Shown: in pieces, positions 60,312 through 64,000 of the stretch
How the letters are laid out: the number at the start of each line of letters is the position of its first letter
Numbering within the stretch: the first letter of the stretch is position 1
Origin: an uncultured Erythrobacter sp.
GTDB lineage: Bacteria; Pseudomonadota; Alphaproteobacteria; Sphingomonadales; Sphingomonadaceae
Direction: 5' to 3'
DNA length: 64,000 nt
NCBI GenBank assembly: GCA_947488325.1
Contig: CANKYZ010000001.1
Coordinates: 372,001 to 436,000 of the forward strand
Translations under genes and position numbers: made by a program
Notes under the pieces: model-generated
Told to the model about the DNA's origin: nothing
Database searches by the model: none
Seen by the model: only the letters and a program-made list of their open reading frames with translations

Positions 60312-62726
60312 TCAACTTTCTGTGTCGCTATCCCCAGAACTACCGGAAGCCTCAGGCTTTGAATCCGCATCCTTGGCCGGTGGCGGAGCTTTCTTCGCAG
60401 CAGGCTTTTTCTTTGCCGGGGGTTTGCGCTTTGGCTTTTCCTTGGGCGGGGCAGGTGTGAGTTCAAAGCTCGGTTTGCCGTCCTTAATGGTCACATTTAC
60501 CTCACCGCCATCGGTGAGCTTGCCGAATAGCAATTCTTCGGCGAGTGGCTGCTTAATCTTATCCTGAATCAAACGGCTCATCGGGCGAGCGCCATAAAGC
60601 TTGTCATAGCCCTTATCCGCCAGCCATGAGCGGGCTTCGCTGTCGAACTGGATGTGGACGTTTTGATCGGCAAGCTGGAGTTCGAGTTCAAGGATAAATT
60701 TGTCGACCACGCGGGCAACGGTGGGTTTGCCAAGATAAGCAAACGGCACAATTGCATCCAAACGGTTGCGGAATTCCGGGGTGAACATCTTCTTCACCGC
60801 TTCGGAGCCTGCATCTTCTTTTGACACGTCGCCAAAGCCGATGCCTTGGCTAGCCATTGCCGCAGCGCCAGCATTGGTCGTCATAATCAGCACGACATTG
60901 CGGAAATCAACCGTCTTGCCGTGGTGATCGGTCAGGCGACCATTATCCATCACCTGCAGCAGGATGTTGAAGAGGTCGGGATGCGCTTTTTCGATCTCAT
61001 CCAGCAACAGCACGCTGTGCGGGTTTTGATCAACCGCATCGGTTAAAAGGCCACCTTGATCGTAACCAACATAGCCCGGAGGTGCACCGATCAGACGTGA
61101 AACGGAGTGCCGTTCCATATATTCGGACATATCGAACCGCTTCAGCTCAATCCCCATGATCGAGGCAAGTTGGCGTGCGACTTCGGTTTTACCGACGCCA
61201 GTTGGGCCGCTGAATAGGAATGAACCGATGGGCTTGTCCGGGTCGCGCAGACCCGCGCGTGATAATTTCATGGCGGTGGAAAGGCGGGTGATCGCTTCAT
61301 CCTGACCAAACACCACATGCTTCAGATCGCGGCCGAGGTTTTCGAGCGCTTTCTTGTCGTCCTTGCTCACCGATTTTGGCGGGATCCGTGCCATAGTCGC
61401 AATCACTTGCTCGATTTCGCGTGCGGTGATTTTCTTTTTACGGCGGCTGGGCGGGACCAGCATCTGCATCGCGCCGACCTCATCGATAACGTCGATCGCC
61501 TTATCCGGCAATTTGCGATCATTGATATAGCGCGCCGAAAGTTCAACGGCGGTTTTCAGCGCATCCGGCGTGTATTTGACATTGTGATGCTCTTCAAATG
61601 CGGTGCGCAACCCTTTGAGGATCTTGACCGTGTCCTCAATCGTCGGCTCATTCACGTCGATTTTCTGGAATCGGCGCAACAGCGCGCGGTCTTTTTCAAA
61701 GTGGTTGCGGAATTCTTTGTATGTGGTTGAACCGACGCAGCGGATCGTACCGCCCGACAATGCCGGTTTCAGCAGGTTGGAGGCATCCATCGCCCCGCCA
61801 CTGGTCGCGCCGGCGCCAATAACGGTATGAATTTCGTCGATAAACAGGATTGCGTCAGGCATTCCTTCCAGCTCGGTCACAACCTGCTTTAGCCGCTCCT
61901 CAAAATCGCCGCGATAACGCGTGCCTGCCAGCAGAGCGCCCATATCAAGCGAATATATAATCGCATCGTTAAGCACTTCGGGCACGTCGCCTTCGACAAT
62001 TTTGCGCGCCAAACCTTCGGCAATGGCAGTTTTCCCGACGCCCGGATCACCGACATAAAGAGGATTGTTCTTTGACCGGCGGCACAGGATTTGGATCGTG
62101 CGGTCCACCTCTGGTCCGCGGCCAATCAGCGGGTCGACTTTGCCTGCCTCGGCCTTGGCGTTGAGGTTCACAGTAAACTGATCGAGTGCGGTTTCCTTCT
62201 TGCTGCCGCCCTCTTTGGCGGTTTCTGCGTCCGCAGGGCCGGCCCCTTCTTCTGCGCCGGTTGCCGTGTTCGATTCCAGCTGGCGGCCACCTTTGCCAAT
62301 GCCGTGGCTGATAAAGCTGACGGCATCCAGACGGCTCATATCCTGTTGCTGCAGGAAATAGACGGCATAAGAATCGCGCTCAGAAAACAGAGCCACCAGC
62401 ACATTTGCGCCTGTCACGGTGTCCTTGCCCGAAGATTGCACATGCAGGATCGCGCGCTGAATCACCCGCTGGAACCCTGCGGTGGGCTGAGGATCGGCGT
62501 CTTCTTCCGTTTTGAGCGATTGATATTCCTGATCGAGATATTGCTTCACCACTTCGCCCAATTCAGCAAGATCAACACCGCAAGCCGTCATAACCTGCGA
62601 GCCATCTTCATCATCAATCAGCGCGAGCAACAAATGCTCCAATGTCGCATATTCATGCCGACGCTCTGACGCATGGGACAGCGCGTTGTGCAAGGTACGT
62701 TCGAGATTTTGAGCGAAGCTGGGCAT
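60312..62726 (-). CDS. clpA: ATP-dependent protease ATPase subunit ClpA
   Basis: Unfoldase partner of ClpP, 804 residues. An N-terminal double ClpN repeat, then AAA-1 with [15 protein letters not shown] and AAA-2 with [20 protein letters not shown] in the second ATPase is the IGF-type loop that docks ClpP. The last 50 residues are unusual: a Pro-Lys-Ala-rich basic stretch ([19 protein letters not shown]) followed by an acidic Ser-rich end, absent from E. coli ClpA (758). ClpS and ClpP are not in the window. Confidence 0.95.
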   Translation of the reverse strand: MPSFAQNLERTLHNALSHASERRHEYATLEHLLLALIDDEDGSQVMTACGVDLAELGEVVKQYLDQEYQSLKTEEDADPQPTAGFQRVIQRAILHVQSSGKDTVTGANVLVALFSERDSYAVYFLQQQDMSRLDAVSFISHGIGKGGRQLESNTATGAEEGAGPADAETAKEGGSKKETALDQFTVNLNAKAEAGKVDPLIGRGPEVDRTIQILCRRSKNNPLYVGDPGVGKTAIAEGLARKIVEGDVPEVLNDAIIYSLDMGALLAGTRYRGDFEERLKQVVTELEGMPDAILFIDEIHTVIGAGATSGGAMDASNLLKPALSGGTIRCVGSTTYKEFRNHFEKDRALLRRFQKIDVNEPTIEDTVKILKGLRTAFEEHHNVKYTPDALKTAVELSARYINDRKLPDKAIDVIDEVGAMQMLVPPSRRKKKITAREIEQVIATMARIPPKSVSKDDKKALENLGRDLKHVVFGQDEAITRLSTAMKLSRAGLRDPDKPIGSFLFSGPTGVGKTEVARQLASIMGIELKRFDMSEYMERHSVSRLIGAPPGYVGYDQGGLLTDAVDQNPHSVLLLDEIEKAHPDLFNILLQVMDNGRLTDHHGKTVDFRNVVLIMTTNAGAAAMASQGIGFGDVSKEDAGSEAVKKMFTPEFRNRLDAIVPFAYLGKPTVARVVDKFILELELQLADQNVHIQFDSEARSWLADKGYDKLYGARPMSRLIQDKIKQPLAEELLFGKLTDGGEVNVTIKDGKPSFELTPAPPKEKPKRKPPAKKKPAAKKAPPPAKDADSKPEASGSSGDSDTES

Positions 62727-62821
62727 CGTAGGTCTCTATTGAGGAGCGGGGAGGGAGTGTACGATAATATATGGGGCAAAGGTGCAGGATTGCGACTCTG
62801 AATTGTCAGGGCACGAATTCC

Positions 62822-63025
62822 TCACGACCCAGAACCGCCAAATAGGGCATCAGCGGCATTGCGGTGGGCGGCGGCTTTATCGCGGTGTGTTGTGACGCGC
62901 TCAATCTCGGCCTTAAGCAGTGCGATCCGATCGTTCAGCTCGTCTTGAGAATACGGCGCCAGATCTTCAACAGTGAGCCGGCTGGCAGCGTCTCCTTTGC
63001 GGATTGGGCGATCATCATCTTCCAT
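62822..63025 (-). CDS. DUF1192 family small protein
   Basis: A 67-residue protein with an acidic start (MEDDDRPIRKGD), the conserved LTVEDLAPYSQDELNDRIALLKAEIERV coiled-coil-like helix, and a short Gly-Ser end. This matches DUF1192, found in alphaproteobacteria, function unknown. I prefer ATG 63025 to ATG 63037. Located 140 bases upstream of the quinone oxidoreductase, on the opposite strand. Confidence 0.8.
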   Translation of the reverse strand: MEDDDRPIRKGDAASRLTVEDLAPYSQDELNDRIALLKAEIERVTTHRDKAAAHRNAADALFGGSGS

Positions 63026-63168
63026 TGCACACAACATCGCAATTAACGCGGCTTGCTGTCAATGTGCATGGGAGGTAATCGCTTGTGTATTGTTAAGGAG
63101 TATGCGTGGGGACCCACAATTTCCTTTTGTCACAAGCCGATGAAATCCGGTGAATAGGGGCGGTGAAT

Positions 63169-64000
63169 ATGGTTGAAGCGAATGCGGCTGTTCTTCCCGA
63201 AATAATGCATGTTATCGACTTTGCTGCACCGGGTGGTCCCGATGTGTTGCGGATTGAAGAAGTCGCCGTTCCCACCCCAGCTGCGCATGACGTTCTGATC
63301 AAAGTTGCCTTCGCGGGGGTCAATCGCCCCGATTGTATTCAGCGTGCGGGAGCTTATCCGCCGCCGCCGGGCGCATCACCTATCCTGGGGTTGGAGGTAG
63401 CGGGCGAAGTGATTGCCGTTGGTGCGGAGGTGCCAATTGAAATGTTGGGGGCTCGTGTTGCCGCGCTGACACCCGGCGGAGGATATGCCGAATATTGCGT
63501 CGCGCCGTGGCAGCATTGCCTGCCAGTGCCTGATGACATGGAGTTAAAGACGGCGGCAGCATTGCCTGAAACGCTGTTTACCGTGTGGCACAACGTTTTT
63601 GAGCGCGGCATGGCGCGGGATGGAGAACGGCTATTGGTGCATGGCGGCACTTCGGGAATCGGCACAATGGCGATCATGCTGGCCAAAGCGTTTGATATGG
63701 AAGTGATCGTGACCTGCGGTGATGAGGCCAAATGTGAGGCAGCGCGGAAAATTGGCGCGGACCTTGCGATCAATTACCGCGAAAATGACTTTGTCGAGGC
63801 AGTCACCAGCCATACTGGCGGCGCTGGCGTGAACATCGTGCTCGATATGGTGTCGGGCGATTATGTCCCGCGCAACCTTCAATGTCTTGCAGAAGATGGG
63901 CGGCATGTGACGATTGCGGTGCTGGGCGGAGTAAAGGCCGAACTGTTCATGCCGATGGTGATGATGCGGCGGCTGACGCTGACCGGATCGACGTTGCGCC
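63169..64000 (+). CDS. NAD(P)H quinone oxidoreductase (PIG3-like, zinc-independent MDR), 3' truncated
   Basis: Medium-chain reductase that reduces quinones with NADPH. Visible residues include FAGVNRPDCIQRAGAYPPPP and ILGLEVAGEV in the catalytic domain, and the nucleotide-binding loop HGGTSGIGTMAIMLAK. No zinc-binding cysteines are present, as expected for quinone reductases. The ATG at 63169 lies behind a GGGGCGG purine stretch. About 277 residues are visible of an expected 325-335, the rest lying past the window edge. Confidence 0.88.
   Translation, partial: MVEANAAVLPEIMHVIDFAAPGGPDVLRIEEVAVPTPAAHDVLIKVAFAGVNRPDCIQRAGAYPPPPGASPILGLEVAGEVIAVGAEVPIEMLGARVAALTPGGGYAEYCVAPWQHCLPVPDDMELKTAAALPETLFTVWHNVFERGMARDGERLLVHGGTSGIGTMAIMLAKAFDMEVIVTCGDEAKCEAARKIGADLAINYRENDFVEAVTSHTGGAGVNIVLDMVSGDYVPRNLQCLAEDGRHVTIAVLGGVKAELFMPMVMMRRLTLTGSTLR

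Noticed and set aside
1-64000. CRISPR arrays, insertion sequences, prophage or integrase genes, toxin-antitoxin pairs
   Set aside because: Searched for by eye; no regularly spaced repeats, transposase or integrase motifs, or target-site duplications were seen. Gene content is housekeeping throughout.

Overview
The window is ordinary, densely packed chromosomal DNA of an alphaproteobacterium. The most likely order is Sphingomonadales, probably Erythrobacteraceae or a close relative. The evidence is the gene content and order: ppsR-maf-aroE-coaE-dnaQ on one side and hemE-hemJ-rho-mnmE-mnmG-rsmG-parA-parB on the other, a PopZ-type protein, UrcA and DUF4402 secreted proteins, rpsI with an acidic N-terminal extension, and a TolC gene coupled to a degenerate isoaspartyl methyltransferase. 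This placement is inference from recognised families, not from a database search. I see no rRNA, tRNA, CRISPR array, transposase, prophage or integron.

Layout. 0-9 kb: a 5'-truncated acyl-CoA synthetase, a fused ThiS-ThiG thiazole synthase, a MerC-like membrane protein under a Zur-box-like palindrome, heme A synthase, CutA, a Tat-signal protein, the rplM-rpsI operon with a strong terminator, and a metallophosphoesterase. 9-21 kb: an UrcA protein, a LytS/LytTR-type two-component pair, fumarase, the methyltransferase-tolC operon behind a perfect inverted repeat, a PopZ-like protein, an S9 peptidase, a [2Fe-2S] protein, a CBS protein, an A-type Fe-S carrier and exonuclease III. 21-42 kb: a fully divergent block. 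Everything from 21.2 to 27.8 kb reads left and everything from 28.1 to 42.1 kb reads right. The divergence point, between ppsR and hemE, is a 329-bp gap with a near-consensus DnaA box and a very AT-rich tract, and I read it as the probable chromosomal origin. Four parS-like sites lie 4-8 kb away in and around mnmE, mnmG and rsmG, next to parA-parB. Right after parB comes a three-gene DUF4402 pilin / chaperone / usher-like surface-fibre cluster.

42-64 kb: mixed housekeeping and envelope genes. These are a glycine-zipper protein, free-methionine-sulfoxide reductase, a sorbosone-dehydrogenase-like protein, a DUF815 ATPase, an acyl-CoA dehydrogenase, Sua5-type threonylcarbamoyl-AMP synthase, a GIN-domain lipoprotein, CarD, ferredoxin FdxA, an S4 protein coupled to a SUV3-like helicase, an M23 peptidase, a tightly overlapping hemB-GNAT-GNAT-gamma-carbonic-anhydrase operon, ClpA with an unusual tail, and a 3'-truncated quinone oxidoreductase.

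How the genes fit together: the central block combines initiation (origin), segregation (ParA, ParB, parS) and, 12 kb away, a PopZ-type polar anchor, so one window holds most of an alphaproteobacterial origin-positioning system. Heme supply (hemE, hemJ, hemB, ctaA), tRNA U34 modification (mnmE, mnmG) and ribosome functions (rplM, rpsI, hpf, rsmG) cluster around it. The features least explained by known families are the pilus-like cluster, the ThiS-ThiG fusion with its internal Gly-Gly, the structured inverted repeats after rho, and several unassigned operator-like palindromes.
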